A stretch of 64,000 nt of DNA from Lachnospiraceae bacterium (GTDB lineage Bacteria; Bacillota_A; Clostridia; Lachnospirales; Lachnospiraceae), in contig CAAFOY010000081.1 in assembly GCA_900764695.1 (NCBI GenBank), positions 1-64,000 on the forward strand. Reading direction: 5' to 3'. The notes under the pieces were generated by a model that saw only the letters and a program-made list of their open reading frames with translations, was not told where the DNA came from and did not search any database. Shown piece by piece: positions 44,276-52,397 of the stretch; position 1 is the first letter of the stretch; every line of letters starts with the position of its first letter. The position numbers were made by a program, and so were the translations under genes.

Positions 44276-44725
44276 ATGTATATATATATGTGCCTAGTTA
44301 TTATTATATTGTTATCATTGATTTATCTTATAGTTGCAAAAGGCATAAAAAATAAAAAAAGAATAGTATTAATTTCAACAATAGCAATTATACTTATAGG
44401 TTTTATGAGTGTTATTTTTATAAAGTTTTCAAATAATGAAGAATATATAAAAATTAATGAAAATAATAAGGAAGTATCAATAAAACTGAAAAATCATAAA
44501 GAATATTATGGACATAAATTCTATAGGTTTAGTAGTTTCAAGTCAGAAACAGAAGTAATTAAAGAGCTAAGGAGCAATCATTACAATGCATATTATGACC
44601 AAGAGACTGGGAAAGTTAGAATTACTTACGATAATGATATTTTTGAAATTCAGATGGAGAAAAAAGAGAATTTATTGTTTATAAATCGATATAATTATAT
44701 TTTTTTCCCACGCAATAATAGTTAG
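44276..44725 (+). CDS. Small membrane-anchored protein, candidate immunity
   Basis: 149 residues. Two N-terminal membrane helices (LVIIILLSLIYLIVA and IVLISTIAIILIGFMSVIFI), then a polar domain of about 90 residues facing outside or inside depending on topology (DQETGKVRITYDNDIFEIQ). AATGGAGGTTATAACATT precedes the ATG. It follows a toxin-tail remnant by 37 bases. Its last codons lie inside duplicated block B, and copy A preserves the same end elsewhere. Confidence 0.55.
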   Translation: MYIYMCLVIIILLSLIYLIVAKGIKNKKRIVLISTIAIILIGFMSVIFIKFSNNEEYIKINENNKEVSIKLKNHKEYYGHKFYRFSSFKSETEVIKELRSNHYNAYYDQETGKVRITYDNDIFEIQMEKKENLLFINRYNYIFFPRNNS

Positions 44726-45002
44726 AAGATATTTTTGTTATTGAGTAATTTAGAAAAAATAGGCGGTAATATCATATTGGTTATAATAGTAGTAATATTG
44801 TTTTAGTGCTTATTCTCATAAGTATAATGAAAATAATGTCTAAAAAGCTAACTTATGTTATAATATCTTCGTGGCAACACTATGGCAACACGAAATCAGA
44901 AGGATAATATAAATTATATAATATAGGTAAATTAACAGATAAAAGAATACGAAACCTAAATAAATATGTTTAAGCTTAACTCGGCGCAAGCCGAGTTTGA
45001 AT
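44675..45002 (+). repeat. Duplicated block, copy B
   Basis: Counterpart of 40509-40838. It ends in a perfect hairpin AACTCGGC-GCAA-GCCGAGTT with a GNRA tetraloop. In both copies a small gene or cassette lies within a few hundred bases downstream. Confidence 0.8.
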
Positions 45003-45031
45003 ATTCAAATAAAAAATACTAGGAGGTAGAA

Positions 45032-45337
45032 ATGAAAACAAAAATAACATTAATTGTGGATGCAATATTTGCGTTTATATGGTTAAATATATTTGTAAGA
45101 GGATTATACACTATTTCTTCCGCAAGTGGAGTAACTATGTCTAAAGCATTGAAAAGTATTAAAACAGAAGAAGCAAGTTTAGAAGAAATAAGTGCTGCTA
45201 TGATAAATCTTGCTCAAAGCAAGGCAGCGCTAGGAGGTGTATTGACATTTGTTGGTGGGATAGGATTAATAGTATGTATGCATTGGTTGTTTATTTGTTT
45301 AAAAGACATAGATTTTACATATAGTAAGAATAAATAG
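45032..45337 (+). CDS. Small two-helix membrane protein
   Basis: 101 residues behind a strong CTAGGAGGTAGAA site. Helices at about 7-28 (LIVDAIFAFIWLNIFVRGL) and 68-90 (GGVLTFVGGIGLIVCMHWLFI) flank an Ala/Ser/Glu-rich loop (LEEISAAMINLAQSKAALG). No family recognised. A clean terminator follows, so it is a single-gene unit started from block B. Confidence 0.6.
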   Translation: MKTKITLIVDAIFAFIWLNIFVRGLYTISSASGVTMSKALKSIKTEEASLEEISAAMINLAQSKAALGGVLTFVGGIGLIVCMHWLFICLKDIDFTYSKNK

Positions 45338-45345
45338 CAAAAATA

Positions 45346-45385
45346 GAAAAGCTTCCTAAATAACATTACTATTAGGAAGCTTTTC
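45346..45385 (+). terminator. Terminator after the two-helix gene
   Basis: GAAAAGCTTCCTAA pairs perfectly with TTAGGAAGCTTTTC, followed by TTTAT. Confidence 0.85.
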
Positions 45386-45545
45386 TTTATGAAAGTTGAA
45401 AAAAGATAAACACTGTTACACTTCATGGAAAAAAGGCTGACAAGAAGTGTGACTTTTGAAACGGTATAAGATTTCCGTTTCAAAAAATATCAATTATTTC
45501 TGTTGATAAAAAGTAAATTGAAATGAAGAATAGGAGTGATTTCAA

Positions 45546-45986
45546 ATACTAGAGATATTTATTAATAAAAAAAAATACAAGTCATTTATTAATTATGCCA
45601 TAGACACAAGTGATTCATTAAGTATGGTTTTTACAAAAGATGAAAATGATATTTCACAATATATATTGCAAGAATTGTATTACATAGTTTCGGAGTTAAT
45701 TGTAGAAAAAAGAAATATTGGATATCATCCGGATACTAATACGGAATATGAAAACAGTGATTATATAATAATGAGATGTTCTAAAGAGTTAAAACCTATA
45801 TTTTTTGAAGCTGACAATATTGATAATTGGAATGGAGAGGTATTTCCGGAAGAGCTATGCTTTTATCGAAAAAAAAAGAAATGGTTTTCATATATTAGCC
45901 ATGAGAAAAAAGCATTTGTATATAATGAAACAAAGAGGGATATTGACTTTTTTAACGAAGAAAGCATTAAGTTCTATAGAATATAA
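45546..45986 (+). CDS. Candidate immunity protein; start codon appears to be ATA
   Basis: The frame is open from 45540. A good AGGAGTGATT site (45532-45541) is followed at the right distance by ATA 45546, giving LEIFINKKKYKSFINYAIDT before the first ATG at 45624, which has no ribosome site. Read from the ATA the protein is about 146 residues, a cytosolic alpha/beta protein (PIFFEADNIDNWNGEVFPEELCFYR). The upstream residues look like a natural N-terminus, so the ATG start is probably an artefact and the start codon has mutated. No family recognised. Confidence 0.5.
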   Translation: MLEIFINKKKYKSFINYAIDTSDSLSMVFTKDENDISQYILQELYYIVSELIVEKRNIGYHPDTNTEYENSDYIIMRCSKELKPIFFEADNIDNWNGEVFPEELCFYRKKKKWFSYISHEKKAFVYNETKRDIDFFNEESIKFYRI

Positions 45987-46050
45987 ACAAATTAACAGAC
46001 TATGGAATTGCAGTTAAATTAGGTTTTAATAAGTATTCTTGGTATAATAA

Positions 46051-46127
46051 GGAGGCAACATATTGGCAATTCTAATAATGAAGCAAAAGAGTTTATAGAA
46101 TATTTCAGAGAAAAGTTTGAAGTTATG
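46051..46127 (+). repeat. Repeated gene start, copy 2
   Basis: GGAGGCAACA, TTG, then the same NEAKEFIEYFREKFE coding stretch as 43317-43395, but with small deletions that break the reading frame. The following bases to 46255 carry another unframed coding scrap (VEFLENEIIKNNSSLNVG). Confidence 0.6.
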
Positions 46128-46255
46128 CATTGCACAGAACATAGAAGTGGAATTTCTAGAAAATGAAATCATTAAGAATAATAGTTCGTTAAATGTTGGT
46201 AGCAAGTTCGAAGTTACCTTAAAAGTATGCTTTAAAATAAATGGAGGAGATTTTT

Positions 46256-46705
46256 ATGTTTAGGAAAAAAGGCTATAGGATTATTTTAATAGTAATATTT
46301 TTAATTATATTAACATGCGTATCATTAAACATAAAAACTTATAATTCTAGAAAAAGAACTACAACGCAAATTCAAAATATAGTTAAAAGTTGTGTTATTG
46401 GAGATATTGAAAAATCATATATTAATGAGAAATATGGAAAGAAAATTAATGATTGTATTCAGATGAATTGGATGGAAGAGGGAGGAATAAAAATAACGCA
46501 AATAGAATGCAGTACATATAAAGAGAATTGGAGAGAAAATTATATTTGGATGGATGTTAGTTACAAGGGAATGCTAGAAAATGGCAATCGGGTTTCTGAG
46601 AGAGAATATTTTAAAATATTTTTTAAGAAGAATGGTGATAAAGTTTATATAAAAAAAGTTGGTGTTTCAGTTGGAGAAACTGGAGTATCGGATTTGGATT
46701 CGTAA
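46256..46705 (+). CDS. Membrane-anchored small protein, candidate immunity
   Basis: 149 residues from ATG 46256; the ATG at 46241 overlaps the GGAGGAG ribosome site. One N-terminal helix (ILIVIFLIILTCVSL), then a soluble domain of about 125 residues (GDIEKSYINEKYGKKINDC; EREYFKIFFKKNGDKVYIKKVGV), probably outside the membrane. It resembles DUF4829-type or lumazine-like small lipoproteins only in general shape. An RHS scar starts 8 bases after its stop. Confidence 0.5.
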   Translation: MFRKKGYRIILIVIFLIILTCVSLNIKTYNSRKRTTTQIQNIVKSCVIGDIEKSYINEKYGKKINDCIQMNWMEEGGIKITQIECSTYKENWRENYIWMDVSYKGMLENGNRVSEREYFKIFFKKNGDKVYIKKVGVSVGETGVSDLDS

Positions 46706-46712
46706 AATAAGA

Positions 46713-46803
46713 AACACTATTACGGAAATGGCGCTGATACTGAAAGTGATACAAATCTTTATTATCTGCAGAGCAGATATTACGATGCAGAGGTGGGAAG
46801 AAT
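46713..46803 (+). pseudogene. Detached RHS-core fragment 2
   Basis: Matches the RHS gene around 38964-39054 (TESDTNLYYLQSRYYDAEVGR). It ends exactly where the main protein reads GRFVNADD and continues as unrelated sequence. The frame stays open to a TAA at 46838. Confidence 0.88.
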
Positions 46804-46820
46804 TTTTGAGGAGAAATTTG

Positions 46821-47226
46821 GTGAAAAGGTATATGAATAAATATCATAAGCATGTTTGTATAACAAGTGAAATACAGGATAATGCATATGACGAACTTAT
46901 GAATTGGTTAGAGTCAAAGTGCGACTCGTTTTCATTTTGCTTACCTCATTTTGGAAAAGTTGTAGTTACAGAATCTAATGCTGATATTTATCCAGAGTAT
47001 GAAATTGGATATGTAGAAGAAGACGAAGAAAGCAAAAAAGATTATGAACAGTATAGGAGAAGAGTGCAAAAATATTTGGAAAATATTTCCAGAAGATTTA
47101 AGCTTTTATATTGATGGGGAATTGTACATGAGAAGTATTGCACATGAGAGAATTTGTGAGTTCTATTCTGAATCAAAAGAATTAAAGCGATTTCTCAAAA
47201 AAATGGTTTACAATTTTGTGAGTTGA
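46821..47226 (+). pseudogene. Candidate immunity gene with a frameshift
   Basis: Start GTG 46821 or TTG 46818 with GAGGAGAAA before it. The first frame runs VKRYMNKYHKHVCITSE to RVQKYLENIS and then stops at 47114. From about 47085 the overlapping frame continues with gene-like sequence (FPEDLSFYIDGELYMRS; ESKELKRFLKKMVYNFVS) to 47226. A one-base loss in the AAAATATT run explains it. The restored protein would be about 135 residues, acidic and cytosolic. Confidence 0.6.
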
Positions 47227-47332
47227 AATATTAATAGCTTATATTTAACTTAATCTTATGTTATGTTTAAATTTAAACTTTTTTTAAGAAATAGTGTCAA
47301 AGAAAGTAGAGGACAGCCATAAATTGGCACAC

Positions 47333-47400
47333 TTCAGTGGAAGACGATTCCACCCACAGAACATTTGACATAGAAAGGTATGGCGAAAACAAAAACATTG
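47333..47400 (+). pseudogene. Detached RHS-core fragment 3
   Basis: Matches RHS gene positions 38101-38168 (SVEDDSTHRTFDIE). It is out of order relative to fragments 1 and 2, so the scars did not arise from one duplication. The rest of 47227-47530 shows no gene. Confidence 0.85.
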
Positions 47401-47530
47401 TTTTTTCACTCACATAGAGTTTATAAATAAAATGAAATAATTTGTTGAATTATTAGCTAATAGGTTGTAAAATATACTCTGTAAAGTGCTTATGGACACA
47501 GAGAAAAAGGAAAATTTAATAATTATAACA

Positions 47531-47660
47531 GGGGAGCTTGTGGGCAGGCTGAGAGGAAGTAATCAACTTCGACCCATGAACCTGATTTGGATAATGCCAA
47601 CGTAGGAAGAAATCAATTTTAAGATTCATTGCGGACAGACCAAATAGGTTTGTCCTTTTT
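47531..47660 (+). promoter_or_regulatory. TPP riboswitch with intrinsic terminator
   Basis: The THI-box is 47531-47612, with the conserved GGGCAGGCTGAGAGGA, GACCCATGAACCTGAT and GGATAATGCCAACGTAGGAA elements (pyrimidine and pyrophosphate sensor arms). The terminator is GGACAGACC (47633-47641) with GGTTTGTCC (47647-47655) and five T. Thiamine pyrophosphate should switch the thi genes off. Confidence 0.95.
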
Positions 47661-47693
47661 CTTTTGTGAAAAATTAAATTCAGGAGGACAAAG

Positions 47694-48515
47694 ATGTTTA
47701 AAGAATGTTTAGAAAATGTTAGAAAGAATGTGCCATTAGTACACAATATTACAAATTATGTAACAGTAAATGATGTTGCAAATGTTTTGCTTGCCTGTGG
47801 AGGAAGCCCTATTATGTCAGATGACATTGATGATGTAGTGGATATTACATCTATATGTGGCGGTCTTAATATTAATATTGGAACATTAAATAAGAATACT
47901 ATACCTTCAATGTTTGCAGCAGGAAAGAAAGCAAACGAATTAGGTCATGTTGTTTTACTTGACCCTGTTGGAGCAGGAGCAAGTGCCTTAAGAACTAACA
48001 CAGCTAACGAACTTATGGAAAAAGTAAAGTTTGATGTTGTTAGAGGAAATATTTCAGAAGTTAAGACTTTAATGCTTGGAAGTGGAAGTACTAAAGGTGT
48101 TGACGCTGACGTAGCCGATAAAGTTACAGATGAAAATCTTGAAGAAACTATTTCTAAATTAAAAGCTTTTTCAAAAGCAACAGGAAGCATTATTGCCGTA
48201 ACAGGTGCAATTGACTTAGTATGTAATAGCGAAAAATGTTATGTAATAAGAAATGGCAAGCCACAGATGAGTTCCATTACAGGAACAGGTTGTCAGCTTT
48301 CAGGACTTATGACAGCATATTTAGTAGCTAACTCTGACAACAAGTTAGAAGCAGCCGCAGCTGCAGTTTGCTTAATGGGACTTGCAGGAGAGATTGCTTA
48401 TGACAGAATGCAGGATGGTGATGGTAACTCAACATACAGAAACAGAATTATTGATGCTATCTACAACATGGATGGAGACACATTGGAAAAAGGAGCAAAA
48501 TATGAAATCAAGTAA
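47694..48515 (+). CDS. thiM: Hydroxyethylthiazole kinase
   Basis: 273 residues of the ribokinase-like fold. It phosphorylates 4-methyl-5-(2-hydroxyethyl)thiazole for thiamine salvage. Seen: PLVHNITNYVTVNDVAN, VLLDPVGAGAS, VVRGNISEV, and the catalytic/anion-hole GTGCQLSG. AGGAGGACAAAG precedes the ATG. It is the first gene under the TPP switch; its end overlaps thiE by 14 bases. Confidence 0.96.
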   Translation: MFKECLENVRKNVPLVHNITNYVTVNDVANVLLACGGSPIMSDDIDDVVDITSICGGLNINIGTLNKNTIPSMFAAGKKANELGHVVLLDPVGAGASALRTNTANELMEKVKFDVVRGNISEVKTLMLGSGSTKGVDADVADKVTDENLEETISKLKAFSKATGSIIAVTGAIDLVCNSEKCYVIRNGKPQMSSITGTGCQLSGLMTAYLVANSDNKLEAAAAAVCLMGLAGEIAYDRMQDGDGNSTYRNRIIDAIYNMDGDTLEKGAKYEIK

Positions 48516-49149
48516 TACTACAACAGATGAGTTATTACTATATGCAGTAACAGACAGAGCCTGGCTTGGAAACGAAACACTTTATGAACAGGTTGAAAAA
48601 TCATTAAAGGGTGGAGTAACTTTTGTACAACTTAGAGAGAAAAAACTTGATGAAGAAAGTTTTTTAAAGGAAGCCATTGAAATAAAAGAGTTATGCAAAA
48701 AGTACAACGTTCCATTTGTAATAAATGATAATGTAGACATTGCCATAAAAATGGATGCAGACGGAGTACACGTTGGACAAAGCGACATGGAAGCAGGAGA
48801 CGTTAGAAAGAAACTTGGTCCTGACAAAATTATTGGCGTTTCAGCCCAGACAGTTGAACAGGCAATTTTAGCTGAAAAACACGGAGCTGACTACTTAGGA
48901 GTTGGAGCAGTATTTCCAACAGGCTCAAAAGATGATGCAGAAGATGTACCTTTTGAAACATTAAAAGCCATATGTGAAGCGGTAAGCATACCAGTAATCG
49001 CAATTGGCGGAATAACAAAGGACAACGTAAAAGAACTTGCAGGAAGCGGTATTTGCGGAATCGCAGTAATAAGTGCCATATTTGCAAGCAAAGACATAGA
49101 AACTGCAACAAAAGAACTAAAAGTCAACACAATAAAAGCTGTAAAGTAG
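48502..49149 (+). CDS. thiE: Thiamine-phosphate synthase
   Basis: 215 residues from ATG 48502, inside the end of thiM and behind AAAAAGGAGCAAAAT. It couples HMP-PP and thiazole phosphate. TIM-barrel landmarks: VQLREKKLDEESF, FVINDNVDIAI, DGVHVGQSD, GADYLGVGAVFPTGSKDDA and AIGGI. Codon use drifts towards A/C-rich third positions in its last third, like the next gene. Confidence 0.96.
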   Translation: MKSSNTTTDELLLYAVTDRAWLGNETLYEQVEKSLKGGVTFVQLREKKLDEESFLKEAIEIKELCKKYNVPFVINDNVDIAIKMDADGVHVGQSDMEAGDVRKKLGPDKIIGVSAQTVEQAILAEKHGADYLGVGAVFPTGSKDDAEDVPFETLKAICEAVSIPVIAIGGITKDNVKELAGSGICGIAVISAIFASKDIETATKELKVNTIKAVK

Positions 49150-49157
49150 GAGAACAA

Positions 49158-49823
49158 ATGTCAACAGGATTTATATTTGATGTAGATGGAACAATACTAG
49201 ACTCAATGGGAATATGGATGAACGTAGGAGAACTATATCTAAAAGATATGGGAATAAAGGCGGAACCAAATCTTGGAGAAATTCTATTCGAAATGACAAT
49301 GAATGAAGGTGCAGAATACATACAAAAAAAGTACAATCTAAACCTTACAACAGAAGAAATATGCACCGGAATAAACAACCGTGTATACAAATTCTACGAA
49401 AAAGAAGCAATGCCAAAACCAAAAGTTATAGACTTTATAGAACAAGCCTACGAGAACAAAATCCCAATGACAATAGCAACGTCAACAGACAGACCAATGA
49501 TAGAAGCAGCTTTCAAAAGACTGCACATAGATAAATATTTCAAAAAAATATTTACCACGACAGAGGTTGGACATGGAAAAGACAAACCGGACATCTTCAT
49601 AAAAGCAATGGAAGAAATGGAAACAACACCAAAGCAAACATGGCTATTTGAAGATGGAGCATACTCAATAGAAACAGCCAAACAACTAGGCATAAAAACA
49701 ATAGGAATCTACGATCCTGCAAGCGAAAAAGACCAGGAAAAAATAAGAAACCTAACAAACATCTACATAAAAAATTGGACAGAAAACAAAACCCTACTTA
49801 AGCAAATACAAAATAACAAGTAG
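49158..49823 (+). CDS. HAD-family phosphatase, possibly acting on thiamine intermediates
   Basis: 221 residues from ATG 49158 (TAGGAGAACAA before it). HAD motif I FDVDGTILDSM, motif II TSTDRP, motif III/IV GHGKDKPDIF and FEDGAYSIETAKQLG, with a helical cap between motifs I and II as in beta-phosphoglucomutase relatives. Position between thiE and thiD under the TPP switch suggests a role on thiamine phosphates or HMP phosphates, but the sequence cannot fix the substrate. Codon use is distinct from that of thiM: ATA, CTA and ACA dominate and T is scarce on this strand. Confidence 0.85.
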   Translation: MSTGFIFDVDGTILDSMGIWMNVGELYLKDMGIKAEPNLGEILFEMTMNEGAEYIQKKYNLNLTTEEICTGINNRVYKFYEKEAMPKPKVIDFIEQAYENKIPMTIATSTDRPMIEAAFKRLHIDKYFKKIFTTTEVGHGKDKPDIFIKAMEEMETTPKQTWLFEDGAYSIETAKQLGIKTIGIYDPASEKDQEKIRNLTNIYIKNWTENKTLLKQIQNNK

Positions 49824-49877
49824 AAACAACCTAAACAAAAAACAACAAGAAAAAACTATTTAACCAAAAACAAACAA

Positions 49878-49992
49878 CAGGGTTTCCTATTATTCAAACA
49901 AACAATAATAAACCCTGACAAAGCGATAAATTGGGGGCACCACCTTATATCGCTATACAAAACACAAGTCAACCTAAAAGGAACAACTTGTG
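49878..49992 (+). repeat. Three consecutive hairpins after the HAD gene
   Basis: CAGGGTTT/AAACCCTG (49878-49917, with inner ATTATT/AATAAT), AGCGATA/TATCGCT (49922-49954) and CACAAGT/ACTTGTG (49963-49992, with inner CCT/AGG). None is followed by a T run on the plus strand. Confidence 0.7.
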
Positions 49993-50048
49993 AACCACAA
50001 AAAAAACACAGAACAGAGATATTAACAAAAATTAATTGAATATTGCAA

Positions 50049-50236
50049 CTCTCGCCGTAGGCAAAAAATCCTGTTAGCAAACAATAGGCAGATTTTGGCA
50101 ATTTTGCGAGCATAGTGTAAGTCAAAAATCAACTGTCTGAGCGTAAGCGAGTTTTGATTTTTGAACTTACAATAAACGGCGGAGCAAAATAACAAAATCA
50201 ACGTGTTTGCAACGGAATTTTTTGCCGTGGCGAGAG
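50049..50236. repeat. 188-bp foldback element between the HAD gene and thiD
   Basis: The whole segment folds on itself. The ends pair (CTCTCGCC...GGCAAAAAATCC with GGAATTTTTTGCC...GGCGAGAG), then TTAGCAAACA with TGTTTGCAA, then GATTTTG/CAAAATC, then GTAAG-TCAAAAATCAA (50117-50132) with TTGATTTTTGA-A-CTTAC (50154-50170). The tip is GAGCGTAAGCGAG. No ORF. It looks like a MITE or other palindromic insertion, or a large structured RNA. Confidence 0.8.
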
Positions 50237-50279
50237 AGTAGTGGGAAAGGCTTTTTGTAAATATCGGAAGGAGAAAAAG

Positions 50280-51068
50280 ATGAACACAGCATTAACAATT
50301 GCAGGAAGTGATTCTTGTGGAGGCGCCGGAATACAAGCAGACATAAAGACAATGACAGCTAATGGAGTTTATGCCATGAGTGCTATTACAGCCTTAACTG
50401 CTCAAAATACAACCGGCGTATCAGACATCTATGAAGTAAGCCCTGAATTTTTACAGGCACAGCTAAAAGCTATATTTGAAGACATAACACCGGATGCCAT
50501 AAAAATAGGAATGGTATCATCAAGTGACTTAATCAAAACAATAGCTAAAAGCCTAAAAGAATACAATGGAAAGAACATAGTTCTTGATCCCGTTATGGTT
50601 GCAACAAGCGGAGCGAAATTAATAAGCGATGATGCCATAAGCACTTTAAAGGAATACTTAATTCCTTTGGCAACAGTAATAACACCAAATATTCCGGAGG
50701 CAGAAGTATTATCCAATATGGAAATACATAACGAAGAGGAAATGATAAAGGCAGCAGCAGTTATTAGCGAAAAATATGACTGCGCCGTGTTATGCAAGGG
50801 CGGTCACAGCATAAATGATGCCAACGACCTTCTTTACAGAAACGGTGAATACAAGTGGTTCTATGGTAAGAGAATTAACAATCCTAATACACATGGAACA
50901 GGATGTACACTTTCCAGTGCCATAGCTTCAAATCTTGCAAAAGGCAGAGATTTGGATACATCAGTAGAAAAGGCAAAAGAATATATTTCAGGAGCATTAT
51001 CAGCAATGCTTGATTTAGGAAAAGGCAGCGGACCGATGAATCATGCATTTGCAATTAAGTGCGACTAA
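50280..51068 (+). CDS. thiD: Hydroxymethylpyrimidine/phosphomethylpyrimidine kinase
   Basis: 262 residues from ATG 50280, behind CGGAAGGAGAAAAAG. It makes HMP-P and HMP-PP, the pyrimidine partner for ThiE. Motifs: AGSDSCGGAGIQADIKT, the middle VLDPVMVATSG and the C-terminal GTGCTLSSAIA (catalytic Asp-like region and anion hole). It is the next thi gene after the hairpin region, followed by the probable HMP transporter. Confidence 0.96.
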   Translation: MNTALTIAGSDSCGGAGIQADIKTMTANGVYAMSAITALTAQNTTGVSDIYEVSPEFLQAQLKAIFEDITPDAIKIGMVSSSDLIKTIAKSLKEYNGKNIVLDPVMVATSGAKLISDDAISTLKEYLIPLATVITPNIPEAEVLSNMEIHNEEEMIKAAAVISEKYDCAVLCKGGHSINDANDLLYRNGEYKWFYGKRINNPNTHGTGCTLSSAIASNLAKGRDLDTSVEKAKEYISGALSAMLDLGKGSGPMNHAFAIKCD

Positions 51069-51157
51069 AAATAGTGATGTAAATGAATGATGATAATTTA
51101 CAAATGCACATAATTAATTCTTTTGGAAAAATGAAAAAAAGGAAAGAGGTACAAAAA

Positions 51158-52327
51158 ATGGATAAAAAAGGAACATCAGTATTTAGTAATAGTTTAATTT
51201 GGTTTGGAGCAGGTGTATCAATTGCAGAAATTGTAACAGGTACATATCTTGCTTCACTTGGAATGGAAAAAGGCATTCTTGCGATTATTATCGGACACTT
51301 AATTGGCTGCTCACTTTTATTCCTTGCAGGAGTAATCGGCGCAAAGACAAAGAAAAGTGCAATGGAAACAGTAAAGATAAGTTTCGGTCAGAAAGGAAGT
51401 ATTCTGTTTTCAGTATTAAATGTTATTCAATTGGCAGGATGGACAGCCATTATGATTTATGACGGCGCACTTTCAGCCAACGGAATTTTTAATACAGGAA
51501 ACTGGGTGTGGTGCATTGTAATCGGTGTACTTATTATTATTTGGATTTTTATTGGAATAAAAAACATCGAAAAAGTAAATGTTGTTGCAATGACAGCTTT
51601 ATTTATTCTAACAATTATTTTGTGTAAAGTTGTTTTCTTTGACAACGGTGTGGCAACAAGTATTCCTGATGATGGATTAACGTTTGGTGCGGCAGTAGAA
51701 CTTGCAGTAGCAATGCCACTTTCCTGGCTTCCATTAATCAGTGATTACACAAGAGAAGCAGAAAAGCCAATTAAGGCAACAGCAGCAAGTGCAATTGTTT
51801 ACGGTATCGTAAGCTGTTGGATGTACATTATTGGAATGGGTGCAGCTATTTTTGCACAGAATGCAGGAATCGACCAGATAATGTTAAAGGCAGGTCTTGG
51901 AATAGCAGGACTTCTTATAATTGTTTTTTCAACAGTTACAACAACATATTTGGATGCATATTCAGCAGGTGTTTCAAGTGAAACAATCTTTAGCAAAATT
52001 AACGGAAAGTATATGGCGATTGCAGTAACAATCGTTGGTACAATAGCAGCAATTATTTACCCAATGGACGATATTACTGATTTTCTTTATTTAATAGGTT
52101 CAGTATTTGCACCTATGATTGCAATTCAAATTGCAGACTTCTTCATTATCAAAAACAATAGCGAAGATAAAAACGTTGAAATTACAAATATTATAATTTG
52201 GGTTATTGGATTTATTCTATACAGATATCTTATGACAGTTGATATAATTGTTGGAAATACATTGCCTGATATGGCAGTTACTGTTATTATATGTATTATA
52301 GTCAGTAAATTTAAAAAGGCTAAATAA
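51158..52327 (+). CDS. cytX: Putative hydroxymethylpyrimidine transporter (NCS1 family, CytX-like)
   Basis: 389 residues with about 12 membrane helices, from ATG 51158 (GGAAAGAGG before it; the longer frame upstream is not convincing). NCS1 features: IWFGAGVSIAEIVTGTYLASLG in helix 1, AGWTAIMIYDGA, WLPLISDYTREA. CytX members are found in thiamine loci and import HMP. Its position behind thiD and the TPP-controlled genes supports that, although cytosine cannot be excluded on sequence alone. Confidence 0.85.
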   Translation: MDKKGTSVFSNSLIWFGAGVSIAEIVTGTYLASLGMEKGILAIIIGHLIGCSLLFLAGVIGAKTKKSAMETVKISFGQKGSILFSVLNVIQLAGWTAIMIYDGALSANGIFNTGNWVWCIVIGVLIIIWIFIGIKNIEKVNVVAMTALFILTIILCKVVFFDNGVATSIPDDGLTFGAAVELAVAMPLSWLPLISDYTREAEKPIKATAASAIVYGIVSCWMYIIGMGAAIFAQNAGIDQIMLKAGLGIAGLLIIVFSTVTTTYLDAYSAGVSSETIFSKINGKYMAIAVTIVGTIAAIIYPMDDITDFLYLIGSVFAPMIAIQIADFFIIKNNSEDKNVEITNIIIWVIGFILYRYLMTVDIIVGNTLPDMAVTVIICIIVSKFKKAK

Positions 52328-52397
52328 GTAGCGCAGATTATTTTGACTTAAAGAACAATCATATATAATCTGTGCCAAATGGGAAATGGAGAAATGT

